The notes beneath the pieces were generated by a model. It ran no database searches, was not told where the DNA came from, and worked only from the letters and a program-made list of their open reading frames with translations. 64,000 nt of DNA. Origin: Schistocerca nitens (taxonomy: Eukaryota; Arthropoda; Insecta; Orthoptera; Acrididae). Shown piece after piece: positions 45,125-57,197 of this stretch (position 1 is its first letter; each line of letters starts with the position of its first letter). The position numbers and the translations under genes were made by a program. The stretch covers positions 340,181,650 to 340,245,649 of the forward strand of contig NC_064619.1 in assembly GCF_023898315.1 (NCBI RefSeq), given 5' to 3'.

Positions 45125-46565
45125 CATCCTTGTTCCATAGATCATGAATACAACATTTCATAATGATGTGGAACATGTCATTTTTAACATAAGTTTTCTT
45201 TACACAAAATAATTAATTTTTTCTTTTTCTTTTCCTTTTTTTTTGTTATTCTTGTTTTTGCAATTACTACTTCATATCTAAGAATTCATCTATTGAGTAG
45301 AAGGAGCTGTCAATCAGAAAATTCTTTTAACTAGCTTTTAAATGTTGGTTGGCTATCTGTCAGACTTTTCATACTATTTAGCAAATGACCAAAGATTTTT
45401 GTGGCAGCATAGTTCACCCCTTTCTGTGCAAAAGTGAGATTTAATCTAGAATAGTGAAGATCATCCTTTCTTCTAGTGTTGTAGCTATGCACTTCACTGT
45501 TATTTTTGAATTGGGATGGGTTATTAATGACAAATATCATAAGTGAATATATGTATTGTGAAGGTACTGTGAATATCCTGAGTTCCTTAAATAAATGTCT
45601 GCATAGTAATCTTGGGTGAGCTCCAGCAATTATTCTCATTACACGCTTCTGTGCAATGAATACTTTCTCTTTTACTGACGAATTGCCCCAATAAAAGATA
45701 CCATATGAAAGCAGTGAATGAAATTGGGCATAGTAGGCTAATTTACTGATATGTTTATCACCAAAATTTGCAATAACCCTAATAACGTAAGTAGTTGAAC
45801 CTAACCGTTTCAGCTGATCATCAATGTGTTTCTTCCAATTCAATTTCTCATCAATGCACATATCCAGAAATTTAAAAGTATTCTGCCTTAGCAACAGACT
45901 TCTATTCATAGTCTATATTTATCAATGGTGTTATGCCATTTACTGTACAGAATTGTATAAACTGTGTTTTCTCAAAATTTAGTGAGAGTCCATTTGCAGA
46001 GAACCACTTAATAATTTTCTGAAAAACATTATTTACAATTTCTTCACATGATTCTGGCTTGTTGAGTGTGATTACTATACTTGTATAATCAGCAAAAAGA
46101 ACTAGCTTTGCACCTTCATGAATATATTGTGGCAAGTCATTAATATATATTAAGAACAACAAGGGACCCAAGACTGAAGCCTGTGGGACACCATTCTTGA
46201 TACCTCCCCAGTTAGAGGACTCTGCTGATTTTTGCAGACTATCTGTACTGTTAATTTCAACCTTCTGCATTCTTCCAGTTAAGTATGAATTAAATCAGTT
46301 GTGCACTGTCCCACTCATACCACAATACTTAAGCTTATCTACAAGAATTTCATGATCACACAATCAAAAGCCTTTGAGTGATCACAAAATATCCCAATGG
46401 GTGATGTTTGGTTATTCAATGCATTTAATATTTGATCAGTGAAAGTATATGTAGCATTTTCTGTTGGAAAGTAGAATGCCATTTATATCCAAACTATTTC
46501 TGACTTCAAGTAAGCTATTACAAGCAAGCAGATGGTCTAGCAATGGGTTCATCCTTAACCCGCTT
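45125..46565 (-). mobile_element. Jockey/I-like LINE, RT and C terminus
   Basis: Minus-strand landmarks in order: a decayed IGIFCDHSKAFDCV segment (about 46340-46400), GVPQASVLGPLLFLIYINDL (about 46130-46190), LVLFADYTSIVI (about 46062-46100) where the second catalytic Asp of FADD is Tyr, FKFLDMCIDEKLNWKKHI (45815-45872), FHSLLSYGIFYWGNSS (about 45680), and the C terminus ending at 45331. The 3' untranslated part continues to about 45125 with GACATGTTCCACATCATTAT. One stop near 45902 and the FADY change make it inactive. Confidence 0.8.
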
Positions 46566-46599
46566 GTTAGTAGAAATGTTAATGACAAATGAGAGACTG

Positions 46600-47545
46600 A
46601 TTAGAGAGTATACTGGTGAAGATATGTGATGATATTTTTTGTATGTGGAAAAATTCCATTAGTCAAATCCAGAAGTTCTTGCAAAGTATGATTGAGTGGC
46701 ACATAAACAAAAAGGTCAATATGGAGTTAAATGGTTTCACCCTTAATTTTCTAAACACCAACTTAAAGATACAAAATAGTAACAATAAATATCAGCTGGG
46801 CCCCAGCATGTAGAGACAGTGGCCATATCTGTGTCAGTTGCGTTCATCCTAACTTCCTCTCTACACTGAACAGCTTACAAACATGCAACATTCCGTGACA
46901 CGATCCACCATCTCCTTGCTATCTCTATGTCCCAAGAAGATTATGACCAGGAACTTAATACAATAAAACCAATTGCTTATTTAATTCCAACATTATTGAT
47001 AATATTCTCAATAAAAAACTGAAGAAGCAAGGCAGGTTCCCTCTGTACCTTGTGAACAACATAGGTAGACCAAAAAGGAAATGATGCAATTTATCTTTTG
47101 GAGTTAAAATTGCTAATAGGATAGGCTAAATTTTAAAAGCAAAGGGTTCTTTGTATTTTTCATTTCCCACAAACATTAAGCAGATGTTTCTTCAATTCAC
47201 AGGATAAACAACCTGTCATCACGAAGAGCAGGGATTATAAGTTCACCAACCAAGAGTGTCAGTCCTGCTATATAGGAGACTGGGCAGTCAAGTTCAGAGG
47301 ACACCAAATAAGCTGGAGACTTAACACACCTTATTCATCGTTTGCTAAACATTGCTTAACCGAGACCCACAAATAAGTAAAGATGTAGAAGTCTTGCATA
47401 TAGAGGCAAAGGGTGGCAAGCTCATTCAATTAGAAATATTTGAAATTAAAGAACAGATTTGCATATCCCTACATTTAGAACTGAATCAGCAGACTCAATT
47501 CAATGATTCACACCTTTTATATAAAGTTATAGCTTCTACATAGAA
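46600..47545 (+). mobile_element. Penelope-like element of another family, RT palm to end of ORF (decayed)
   Basis: The plus strand begins with CDDIFCMWKNSISQIQKFLQ (RT catalytic region), then NGFTLNFLNTNLKIQ (46728-46776), INNLSSRRAG and a decayed GIY-YIG block (47226-47330; CQSCYIGD-like in a shifted frame), and the C-terminal tail 47352-47543 (KGGKLIQLEIFEIKEQICIS). The sequence is clearly different from the 41.4-kb family. Several stops and frameshifts are present. Confidence 0.7.
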
Positions 47546-47950
47546 GTGTAACTAATAATATTTTTGGGAACATTGTGCCTTCATTCATAAATAGGTAATC
47601 ACACAAATACCCATTCTTGTGCACATATCTCTGCTCCAGTGTATGTTCATTTACAATCAGAGTAAATGCTACCCTAATGAATGTTGTAATGTGGTACAAC
47701 ACAAATGGAACTGTATCGAAATAGTCAACAGAGCTAACTTTTATGATTTAAATCAAGAACTGATAGATTAAGAAGTTGATAGGTGTTTATCTGTGCTCGG
47801 CTTCCAATAATCACTTGAGTACTGGAAAATGGGCTAACAACCCAAAACCTAGGTCATACAAAAATAATTAACTTTCACAAGAAAAAAGTATTTTGTTTAG
47901 AGTTGAAACAAATGAGCCCTTGGTCACAATTTTTTGTCTTATTAACCAGG

Positions 47951-47980
47951 TTTCAACACTTCTAAGAGTGCCTTCATCAG
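47951..47980 (-). ncRNA. Hammerhead-ribozyme-like motif (diverged family)
   Basis: Minus strand CTGATGA, A, a stem GGCACT/AGTGTT (with two G-T pairs) and GAAAC. Same architecture as the Penelope-like 3' ends elsewhere, but with a different stem and opposite strand to the nearby Penelope ORF. Confidence 0.35.
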
Positions 47981-48419
47981 AATTTAAATGTTTAAAGTGG
48001 GCTGTAACATAATTACAAATTTATGGGAAAAGAAAATTTTTATGTAAAAATGTAAGTACTGACTAACAATACAAGACAGAGACAGTACTTACATGCCACA
48101 TATAAAATAAATAACAGGTCAAAAGGGCTTTAAAGACAAATTTTTTAAAAACAGAATGCATGAAGGTGAGCCACTATGGGCTGCTCATATCTGTAAAGCC
48201 ACAGGTAGTAATGAACTGAGGTGCCCGTGTTAACAAGTGCGAGAAGGTGAACATGACACCAAGAGTGCCATCCGGTAGTCGTAAATATAAGTAGGCCACT
48301 TAACATTTAAATTATAGACAGCTGAATGTTAAAATGAACAGTATTTAGTACTTGAACTCACAGGCAAAGTTTTATATGTTTAGCTGTTCTAATATACAAT
48401 GTTTCACCAAGAACCCACA

Positions 48420-48582
48420 GTTGAATCAATTAAAAACTGCACAGAAGAGTCATTTAAGTAATCATTCTACCCATCCTCCATAAGCAAATGATATGGAAAG
48501 AAGACCTAATAAGTGGTACCATGGGAAGTAACTTTTCCTCTGCCATGAACTTCACAGTTGACGACGATATATGTAGATGTAC
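48420..48582 (+). mobile_element. CR1-type LINE 3' end
   Basis: A diverged copy of the CR1 family 3' terminus ends in ATATATGTAGATGTACAT (about 48568-48585), preceded by the GGAAGTAACTTTTCCTCTG block equivalent to the 12.5-kb copy. Confidence 0.6.
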
Positions 48583-48589
48583 ATGCTAG

Positions 48590-48775
48590 CCTTCTTGTAG
48601 ATGGATATGATCTCTGCTTTCTTCCAAGTACTGGGCACAGTTTGTTGTTTCAAGGGATTTACGGTAAATTTGGTAAAAATGGGAGCAAACTCAGCTGCAG
48701 ATTTTATACATAATCTGATAGGGATTCCATTGGCCTTGTAGCCTTGTTTAATTTTAGCTGTTCCTCAATGCTACT
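48590..48775 (-). mobile_element. LINE RT N-terminal fragment
   Basis: The minus strand translates to NGIPIRLCIKSAAEFAPIFT then VPSTWKKAEIISIY, the LINE RT block between the GPD-GIP motif and the W-K-A motif. About 185 bp only; the rest is absent. Confidence 0.7.
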
Positions 48776-49639
48776 GACACTAACAGCGGGTCCCTCTCAT
48801 TATGAACTATTCTGGAATGTCCTCAAAATGTTTTCTATTTAAAAATGGAATGATCTCCAGGGGGAAAACAATGGTACTGGCTGCATGACCATGGAAGTGT
48901 AGCAAACAATGACTAAGAAAACAATGTGTAGTGACTGACCATCAGAATATGAAACTTTACAACTAATGTTTTTTCTTTTCGCACAGTTAAAAGATCCAAA
49001 TTAACAATTTCAACTTCATATGTCCAATAACATCTGTTAACACATGACATACTATACAGGGTGCAAACAGTAGCTGTTTATAATTAACCACAGAGGTGTG
49101 GAGCAAGTAAAGACGATCATTTTGATATAGCACACATGTGGTGTGTCGAGTGAGGAAACAAAAACTGCCTAAGCTACAACACATGCAGTGTGCGACATTT
49201 GCAATATTCTCTTGCTCTCTTCACGTAGACTGTTTGTCCTAGAGAAAATACAAATAAGACCTTTTTAGCAGGAAATTTTATGTATATTAATTCTACACTC
49301 ACTTTTACCCACCCCAGTCAATATTTTTATCACTTTATTCATGGCACTCCCTTCTATCACTGCACAAAAATTTGTGATTACATGAATTATTTCCCACATT
49401 CGGCCTTTTTTGGTCTCTGCTGTCTATGCTATCATATCACTGGCTTAGTTGACTATTTCAGTAATATTATTAATTTAAACTTTTCCTGGAGAGTAATAAA
49501 AGTAAAATTACCTTTGTAAATGTTATGCAAATACTAATTATGTTTACAATTTGATCAAAACCTTAACCTTTAAAAGCACAATAGTTTTGTAGTACAAACA
49601 AAATGATTTAACTTTTAACAAATTTGTTTGCATGGGCAT
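48776..49639. other. Unassigned AT-rich sequence (Hs2st intron)
   Basis: No exon or recognisable element was seen. Confidence 0.4.
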
Positions 49640-50145
49640 CCTCTGCAGCAAGCTCAGAAACATTTGCTTTGTAAATTGAAACCACCTTTTCTTCCTGCAC
49701 TATGTTTCATTTCTCCCACATGTGTTTCGCCTTTTTCCCTTTAAGGCATCCTCAGTGGGATCTAGAATGATACAAATTTGTAGATTACAAAACAGTTGAT
49801 GTCACATTTTTATGTAAATAAGTGATTATTTACAGTTCTTCACATTTTTGGTTGGCATCTGGTCACATGCTGGAGTCGTAGTGTGCACTCCAGCATGCAT
49901 CCAGATGAGAGGAAACGCAGATGCTAGTAAAAAATGCAAAGGACTCTCAGTAACCACTTACTCACATAAAAAATGAGATGTGAACTGTTTTATAATCAAC
50001 AAATAACACATATCAAAACAAAACTGTATCATTCTAGATCCCACTGAAGATGCCTTAAAGCAAAAAGGTGGAAGTCATTTGGAAGAAATCGAACACAGCA
50101 CAGCAAGAAAAGGAGGTTCTTATTTACAAAACAAATATTTAATTT
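49640..50145. repeat. Large imperfect inverted repeat (palindromic retroelement end)
   Basis: The left arm 49640-49870 and right arm 49890-50145 are inverted copies. They meet around GCTGGAGTCG near 49870 and share e.g. GGCATCCTCAGTGGGATCTA (49746) with the complement of TAGATCCCACTGAAGATGCC (50034). The outward-facing sense strand (CACTGAAGATGCC then AAAGGTGG) resembles the 3' ends of Penelope-like elements, but no ORF remains. Arms differ by indels, so this is older than the palindromes at 27.6 and 40.7 kb. Confidence 0.65.
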
Positions 50146-50861
50146 TTAATTTTATGCTTTCACAATTCATGAAACTGGGAGGTAAAATTCAAACAAACAT
50201 CAGTTTTGCAATTCGTAAGTGTAAGACTAATATGTGTGCATAATAATAGCCCAGTCAGAAAATATCAAAAAAGGTCATAATCAGAGATAGTTCCTGCAGT
50301 CTTAAATTTTTGTGCAGTGGTAGGAAGGGGTGTCATGAAAAATGTACTAAAAATTCTGACCAGGTGGAAGTTGAATGTGAGGGTGGAGGTGCATTTGAAG
50401 GGACTTTTATAAGTAAAACTGCAGCCTCTACTGAAAACACATCCCAGTACAAAACTGAACTACATTAAGTTTCCTAAAAATGATAATAGTCGTGTGTTTC
50501 TCTAAGACAAACAATCTGTGTGAAAATAGCGAGAGAATATTAAAAACCTCAGGTGATGCATATGCGCTGTAGCTTAGGATGTTTTCATGCATCAGTTTGA
50601 GGTGGTTTTCCAGCTTAATAGCCCACTATAAAATTGTTCATTCTGAATTCCTCTACACCACTGTGGTACATTGTAACAATTATTGTTTACACCCTGTATA
50701 TGTATCTGCTTACAGTTACTATCTTTTTCCATTTCCTCATACATTTATCCATTACAATTATTCTGGATAAAGTTAACTGTAATTAATTTTACACCAAGCA
50801 AGAAAGATAAAACAGTTGAATTACATAATGTAAGTTTAAAAGACAAATAAAAATAGCTTAC

Positions 50862-51019
50862 TGGTTTCAAAATGAGAACCTGCACCACGGAAAAAGTTCG
50901 GAAGTGCCGCCTCCAATATCTTCACAAAATCTGCCAGTTCTTCAGTGACTCCAACTAAGAAATAGTGATTGATAAGATTTCTTTTTGCTTCTTCAAGGGC
51001 CCACTCATTTCCTGGAATC
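50862..51019 (-). CDS. Hs2st: Heparan sulfate 2-O-sulfotransferase, penultimate coding exon
   Basis: A 158-bp minus-strand exon between an AG acceptor (51020-51021) and a GTAAGC donor (50856-50861). It completes the split Trp codon of the upstream exon and reads [47 protein letters not shown]. The VGVTEEL and LEAALP-FFRG blocks are hallmarks of HS2ST and lie in the C-terminal part of the sulfotransferase fold. It leaves one base that joins the exon at 33120 in phase. The next intron is about 17.7 kb and full of transposons, but both splice sites look intact. Confidence 0.93.
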
Positions 51020-51222
51020 CTACAAATACAATTTCCCTCAAAAAATACAATATTTGATAAGTTGAGGCTTAAGTAATTTGAAAAGGGATCCAGAAAGAGG
51101 GATTACTGGAATTGGTTGGAACATCAATAGTGCCCTATCTCAAAAAAATAAAATAAAATAAAAAAATTGGAGTTATTGACTATAATATAGAACAGAACTG
51201 TTAGTGATTGTTGAAAACTGAC

Positions 51223-51320
51223 CAACACGGTGCTGCATGCCCACAGAAGAATGGAATCTGGAGCCACATATTATCAGGATCACAATCCGGCTGGTTTAAC
51301 TGCACACATTCATCAAATGT
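51223..51320 (-). CDS. Hs2st: Heparan sulfate 2-O-sulfotransferase, internal coding exon
   Basis: A 98-bp minus-strand exon between an AG acceptor (51321-51322) and a GT donor (51221-51222; GTCAGT). It reads [20 protein letters not shown] then [13 protein letters not shown], the conserved CxxxxxxDC...[10 protein letters not shown] block of HS2ST whose cysteines form structural disulfides. The intron to the next exon is about 200 bp. Preceding exons (PAPS-binding 5'-PSB loop, 3'-PB region, membrane anchor) were not found between here and the window end. Confidence 0.93.
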
Positions 51321-51329
51321 CTGAAATGA

Positions 51330-52980
51330 AATTTAATGAATATTAAAACAATGATAACCTTTTTATCACAAGGTAACGCAATGCAGTTTTCACTTATGAG
51401 AATATTGCTCAGTGTAGTACAAAGAATATCACAGCTTTAGCTTTTCTGTTTTTAATTATTTTACAATTGACTCTTTACCCATATAAGAGTGAGATTCTTG
51501 AAGAATTCCTTCAGAAACAAACAGACAGACACCACATTTTAATAGAGTGTGTAATGGAATTACTATTAAAAGCTGTGCTGTTGCCTTGCATCTGTTTTGT
51601 GTATATTTAAATGAACTGAATGTAGAGAAACATTCCACTGACCACAATAGGCAGCGATATGACTTTGAGTCTCCGAGTGGCACACAAACCACTTTAGCTG
51701 TCTGTCTCCTAGATCACATCCTTGACTTTTCATGTAAATTGATACTCAGTGGAATGTTGCTTCCTTTCGCTGCCTCTGTAGCTGGAAAATAACGGCCTGT
51801 GTAATTTGATGTTGTTTCTATGGTGGATACAAACCTCAAATAACTTGAACAACACTTTGGAAGCTGGAACAGTTTAATGGAGCTGGAGTATATAAGGAAC
51901 TTCATCAAATAATCATATATTGTCTGCCCCAGTATCCTCAAGATCTGATATTGTTTCACAAAGTAGATGGTGAAAGCATATGTTGAGGACACATTTAAAA
52001 ATGATAAAAGAGCAGCCTCTCAATATAGGCACAGAAGTGTTGGAAGACATAGTTACTCATATAAATCAGGAGAAACCATGTACCTTAAGAAACACTTGCA
52101 GTATGGTCATTTCGCAGTACAGTAAGCCCAAAATCACTCTAGGTCTTCAATGTATCCTAAGTGTAAAACAGCTCCATCAGTGGACAGGGAGACTCACTGG
52201 ATCCACTTTATTAACTGTTACCATGATTCTGCAGTACACAAATTCAAAATGGGTTCATTACTTGCAATCATTTATAAAATTTCATTATGCCAGCAGGAGA
52301 GTAGCAATGTGATACATTTGTGACTGTAACAGAAACCAAATGCTATATGCACCCAGAGGACTTGTTTCTGGTCGGCAAGTGGAGGTGGCCTGCTAGACTT
52401 AGAACAGAGCCTAGTGGTGTGTTTGATCCTGGAAGTATTATAGAGCACTGTCCACAATAGGCAGCAATTTGAGCTTGTGTCTCAGAGTGGCACCCAGATC
52501 TAATTCATCACAAATGTCCATTGCAGTGTATATTCCAACAAAGATTAGAAAAATGCCATGTCTCCTCTGAAATGAATCAAATACAAGTGTTTGCTGTCCA
52601 CTCCTCTAGTCTTCTATTTTTCAGCTTTGCATGAACAATAACTTCTGCACTGAGTTCTTTCTTGTGGATTTTTACTCTAGTGAAACTACAAAAACAATCA
52701 TACTTAAAATACAGTCACGAAGGTGTTAGTGACTTGTTCAGAATGGTTTGATAGAATTTATTCAAAAAGTTTTCTAAGACAATGAGAGGCAGGATAAACA
52801 AGTGTCTGTGAAACTTCACTTTGAAGCTGATTGATAACATCATAGTTCCACATAGTGTTTTTGTAGTAGTGGTAGTAGTTGCTGTTGTTTTTTGATTCAT
52901 TCATAGATCACTTTAGACATGTCTGGCATTACAATGTAAGAATGACAAGAACAACATAATTCATATGTACAGGCATTTAT
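51330..52980. other. Unassigned sequence with a short direct repeat
   Basis: No exon recognised. About 45 bp around CACAATAGGCAGCGATATGA (51640-51682) recurs, diverged, at 52450-52492 (CACAATAGGCAGCAATTTGA) in the same orientation, possibly the edges of one decayed element of about 0.85 kb. Confidence 0.35.
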
Positions 52981-52987
52981 ATACTTA

Positions 52988-53178
52988 CAGGTCTAGTTTG
53001 AGAAGAACAGGAGAGGTGGTTGGCTGTGGTCTTATAGAAGGAACCATACAGGTATTTGCCCAAAGTAATTCAGAGAAACAACGGAAAACCTAAATCATAA
53101 GGGCTGGATGAAGACTGGAGCCTATAACCTCCCAAATAAAAGGCCAGTCTGTTTAAAACAGTGCTACCTCATTTGATT
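52988..53178 (-). mobile_element. Second tRNA-derived SINE, decayed
   Basis: Read on the minus strand it starts AATGAGGTAGCACTGTTTTA (a decayed tRNA-like head with an A-box relic), then TGGGAGGTTATAGGCTCCAG (B-box relic), and a body with GATTTAGGTTTTCCGTTG and CAAATACCTGTATGGTTCCT. The body is unlike the SINE at 2.2-2.5 kb, so this is a different family. The family assignment is from recall of orthopteran SINEs and is moderate. Confidence 0.6.
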
Positions 53179-53877
53179 AATCCCAGAGTACAATACTGTA
53201 TTACACACCAGTTATTTAAGGCTAGTACTACATTGTTCATTCACTTTTCACTCCATCATTGCACACACTATACATGTTTCATGATGTAACATTAACACAC
53301 TATCAGCTGGTGTCAGGTTGAATGTTTTTTTTCAAAATAAAACGTAAAAATGGAACTGCGTGCAGTCTGCATAGTAATGTCTGCTGTATATCTACTGCAG
53401 TGCTTCAAGAATTTCCACGAAAATTCTAGAACCACTTGTCCTTCCTCCATCTCAAACCGATGATATTTTAAATGGAAGTGTGAGACAAATCTGACCTACT
53501 GCGCATTGCATGTTTGTGTGCGCAGGTCCAAAAACAGTCACGAGCAAAATATGGATGTGGCAGCTGAACGGCGGCTGACAAGTACCTGCTCTATGAACTG
53601 TAGAGTTTCAGTGTATGTGTAGAGAAGAGCCTGTGGTATTCTTTGCTGGTTTAGGGACTGTGATGATTGTTAAGAACAAATGAAGAAATGAGATTACACT
53701 TTTAAGTACTTCATGTGCTGGACTTGCTAGAAGAAAGACATGTTCATCTTTTCTGGTGGTTATTAAACCAGCCCTGCTGTTAATGTATGCTAATAGAGTC
53801 TAATGTTTGACGACTTGGTTGACTCGCACAAGTTCGAATATTTATATGAGAAGCGGTGAATTTGTTTTTTGTGGTAG

Positions 53878-55488
53878 TTGAAATATACCATGACTGAACT
53901 AAAAGTATTCTTCGAGTACCAAATTATTTCAAGAATAGAGAGAGAGAGTCTGATAAATTCCCTTAACCAGCATTGTTCTTCAGAGAATAAGCTTTTGGAG
54001 ATCGACGTGGCCGGCTATCCGGAGAAGAAGATCAGCTGTGCATACCGAGTAAGTCAGCCTATGGGAGAGAAGTGGGAAGTTTGCAAACCAGCAATTTATG
54101 TGAAAGCATGAGAAATTTGAAAACTGAATTTGACTTTAACTACTAAAGTAGAAAATTTTAAAATAGATTTGAAAGGTGAACTAACTAGTTCTTTAAGTAG
54201 TCACGTAAATCAACTGTTGACTGACTTTAATCAAAGACAGAATGAGCAATTTCAGGATTTGACAAAGAAGTTAGAATCTGATATTGAAGATAAATGTAAT
54301 GATGTAGAATCTGAACTTAGTGAGAAGTTAGAATCATTTCAAAATGTATGTAATGTTACATTTGATGCTGTAAAGCAAAGATTGCACAATTTGAGAGAGT
54401 GTGTTGAAAAGCAGGATAAGTTAATACCAATAGTCCAATCGCAAATTGCAGGCATTAACTCCCGAGTAGATAACGTGGAAAGAAACTTTCTTAGAAACTA
54501 GCAACCTCAGGCTTAATAAATATAAGTAGTCCAGAGGAACAGGTAGAGGAAATAATTGACTGAAAAGTTGCCGCGAGAGTAATCTTGGAGATCGTATCTC
54601 CTGTCTTATCTTCTGAACTCAGTGATATCAAGAAAGGTATGGATGAATTATGGAAAGAATTTAAACTTATTCAGGACAAGGTAGATAAGAGGATGACTTC
54701 TCCTAACATGGTATTGACTACTGAGGTAATGACGGATTTACAATGGGGAGCCAATTCAGTGTTACCTAGGCAATTCCCTAAGTTTAAGCCGGATGGGGAC
54801 GTACATCCCACTGATTTTATGAAAAGATTTAATCAAGCCTTGCCGAAGAACTGGGAAGATTCAAAAAAGATTGAATTTGCTGATGGGTACCTTTTAGGGG
54901 AAGCCGGAGATTGGGGTACAAAATATTGAGAACTTTTCTTCTTGGGGAGACTTCCAGAAGAAATTTAAGGAAAAATACTGGTCTGCTAGTGTGCAGGAAA
55001 AACTCATATCAGATTTGTGGGAACCGAAGTATTACAATAATTTGTGGGGAACAATGAGAAAGTATTTCAATTGGCATTTAAGGCGGGTGAAGTACTTAGA
55101 TACACCAATGGAAGAAGACGGGTTAGTTTGAATTTTAATCAGATGCTTACCTATCTATCCAAGAAAAGACATCTTGTGTAGCGGCTGGAAAACAGTAGAA
55201 GAATTGTTGTCCTTTATGGATGCACTTGATGCCTTAAATAAGGACAGCAATGAGAGCGTACACCACAGTGAAAATCAGAATTACAAAAGGAATAGTAGAA
55301 ATAATTTTAAAATACATGAGGCCAACTTAGCTAGAGTACACCAGTGCAACAGAAATAATGGCAATGATAATTATCAGAAGAAGCATCCACCTTCGAATTT
55401 AGGTCCAGTAACTTCACAGGAATTTGTGCCAAGTAATAATAGAGCACAAAGTAGTAATGTAGTACCCAATTTGGTAACCAACCAGTGA
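53878..55488 (+). pseudogene. Gag-like polyprotein with long coiled coil
   Basis: Broken open pieces: 53878-54111 (77 aa); 54130-54501 (123 aa, heptad-rich from FNQRQNEQFQDLTKKLESDI through HNLRECVEKQDKL); 54585-54929 (capsid-like, RQFPKFKPDGDVHPTDFMKR); then 55174-55488 (LLSFMDALDALNK followed by an Asn-rich basic tail instead of a clear zinc knuckle). It would form the particle in an active element. A long coiled coil ahead of the capsid-like part also appears in the minus-strand copy at 1-2 kb. Confidence 0.7.
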
Positions 55489-55564
55489 TTATTAATAATG
55501 AGGAAAACGCAGTGCGATCTGGATCCAAGGGCAGGGCCCAGGTAGTAGAGATACACTAGGAGGC

Positions 55565-55834
55565 GTGGTTCGTAATAACTATGTTAATTTCATGCACAAA
55601 ATACCTACAAAAGAATGGTTGTTACTGGAAGAACCAAGCTTGACTATCAGCTATCCGCAACCAATAGTAGCAGGAACCATGGAGACTTCTGAAGTTAACA
55701 TATTTATAGACTCAGGGAGTGAGATGTCACTCATTTCTAGTGCATTCTTTAACACATTACAGATAAAACATTACTTACCGCTGTTACCAGTAACTGGAGT
55801 TTTACATAGTTGGTATAACCAGAACGAAAAGTAA
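55565..55834 (+). pseudogene. Retroelement aspartic protease
   Basis: An 89-aa open piece with VNIFIDSGSEMSLIS. Asp49-Ser-Gly is the catalytic triad of a retropepsin (DSG variant), followed by the usual hydrophobic flap region, then a stop. It would process the polyprotein. Frameshifts on both sides disconnect it from gag and RT. Confidence 0.75.
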
Positions 55835-56099
55835 AGTTGTGAAACATGAAACCCAAGTGAACTGCCACATCGGAAATATCAGATTTCGTCAAACCCCTTG
55901 TAATAGTAGAAAATATTAATAGTGACGTTTTTTTTGGCCTCGACTGGTTATTAGAATTTAACGTCATATTGAATTTTGAGGAAGATCTTCTTGCTTTGGT
56001 AAAGATGACAGTAAATGTTGGATACTGTTTGTAACCGATAATTACATTGCAAGACAAATAACTGAATGTCAATGTTTACGATTAACTGCTACAGCACGA

Positions 56100-57197
56100 T
56101 TGTCACCAGATATCGATAATGTAAATCATGTATCACATCGAGCTGACATACAAAACAAAGTAAATGAATCTCTAATATTAACCAGAGAACAAAAACTAGA
56201 TTTATATAAAATTCTAATGGAATATGAAGTAGTATTTTATGATCATCCCGGTAATATCAGCGATTACATATGTAAGTTTAAAATCAAAGATGACACTTCA
56301 TCTTTCTGTAAGCCATATCCAATACCGGTAACTTTGAAAGAAGCAGTTAAGGAGGAAATTGACAAAATGATTGACAACAATATAATAGAATGTAGTTCTA
56401 GCGTCATGAATAACCCTTTAGTAGTGCTAAAAGAGGATACAGGAGGTGCGCGATTAGTGCTAGATGCGCTTATATTGAATAAGCATATAGAGACAGAACA
56501 AGACAGACCAATTAACATTGATGAATTGTTATCCAAATTTGAAAAAGCAAGGTTTTTTAGCACAATGGACCTGATGGTGGGATATTGGCAAATTAGGCTA
56601 CAACCTGAATCAAAGAAGTATACAGCGTTTCTGTTTGATTGTAAATCGTCTCATTTCAATGTGTTACCGTTCGGACTAAATATCTCAGTATCCGTATTTA
56701 TACATGCTCTGTATGAGGCATTAGGAAGAGATTTATTGAAGGATTTAATAATATATGTAGATGATATCCTCATAATCTCTGCTAACTGGAAAGAACATTG
56801 TCTAACCTTGAGTAAGACCCTTAAAAAATTTAAAGAAAAAGGTATTACAGTGAAATTGTCTAAATCACACTTTGCGTGACAAGAGCTTAAGTTTCTAGGG
56901 CATACGGTAGGGGTGCAGGGGATTAGACCCAATCCTGAGCGCATAAAAGCTATTAAAGATTGTCCACCCACTAGAAACGTAAGACAGTTGAAGGGATCTA
57001 TAGGAATGGCCGGATACTATAGACAGTATATACGGGATCAAGAACTGAATGATCCAAGAATTTTATGTTTATTAAGAAAGGGAATACTGTGGGTTTGGGA
57101 TCAGGAGGCAAATGATGCATTTGAAAATGTAAAAAGAGCACTGGTAGAATCACCCATATTACATCATCCGAGTATGGGTGAGCCGTTTATAATTTAA
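56100..57197 (+). pseudogene. Ty3/gypsy-type reverse transcriptase
   Basis: The open 259 codons from 56100 include IDKMIDNNIIECSSSVMNNP (finger), GGARLVLDALILN, FFSTMDLMVGYWQIRL (catalytic Asp in motif A), LPFGLNISVSVF, and LIIYVDDILIIS (YVDD at residues 219-222, 56754-56765). A TGA at 56877-56879 interrupts the same frame, which continues as ELKFLGHTV and the thumb/connection to 57197 (RQLKGSIGMAGYYRQYI). The catalytic Asps are intact but the stop and neighbouring breaks make it non-functional. Confidence 0.85.

Noticed and set aside
50579-50770. Plus-strand 63-aa ORF near the Hs2st exons
   Set aside because: AT-rich frame with no domain, on the opposite strand to the gene and outside its exons.
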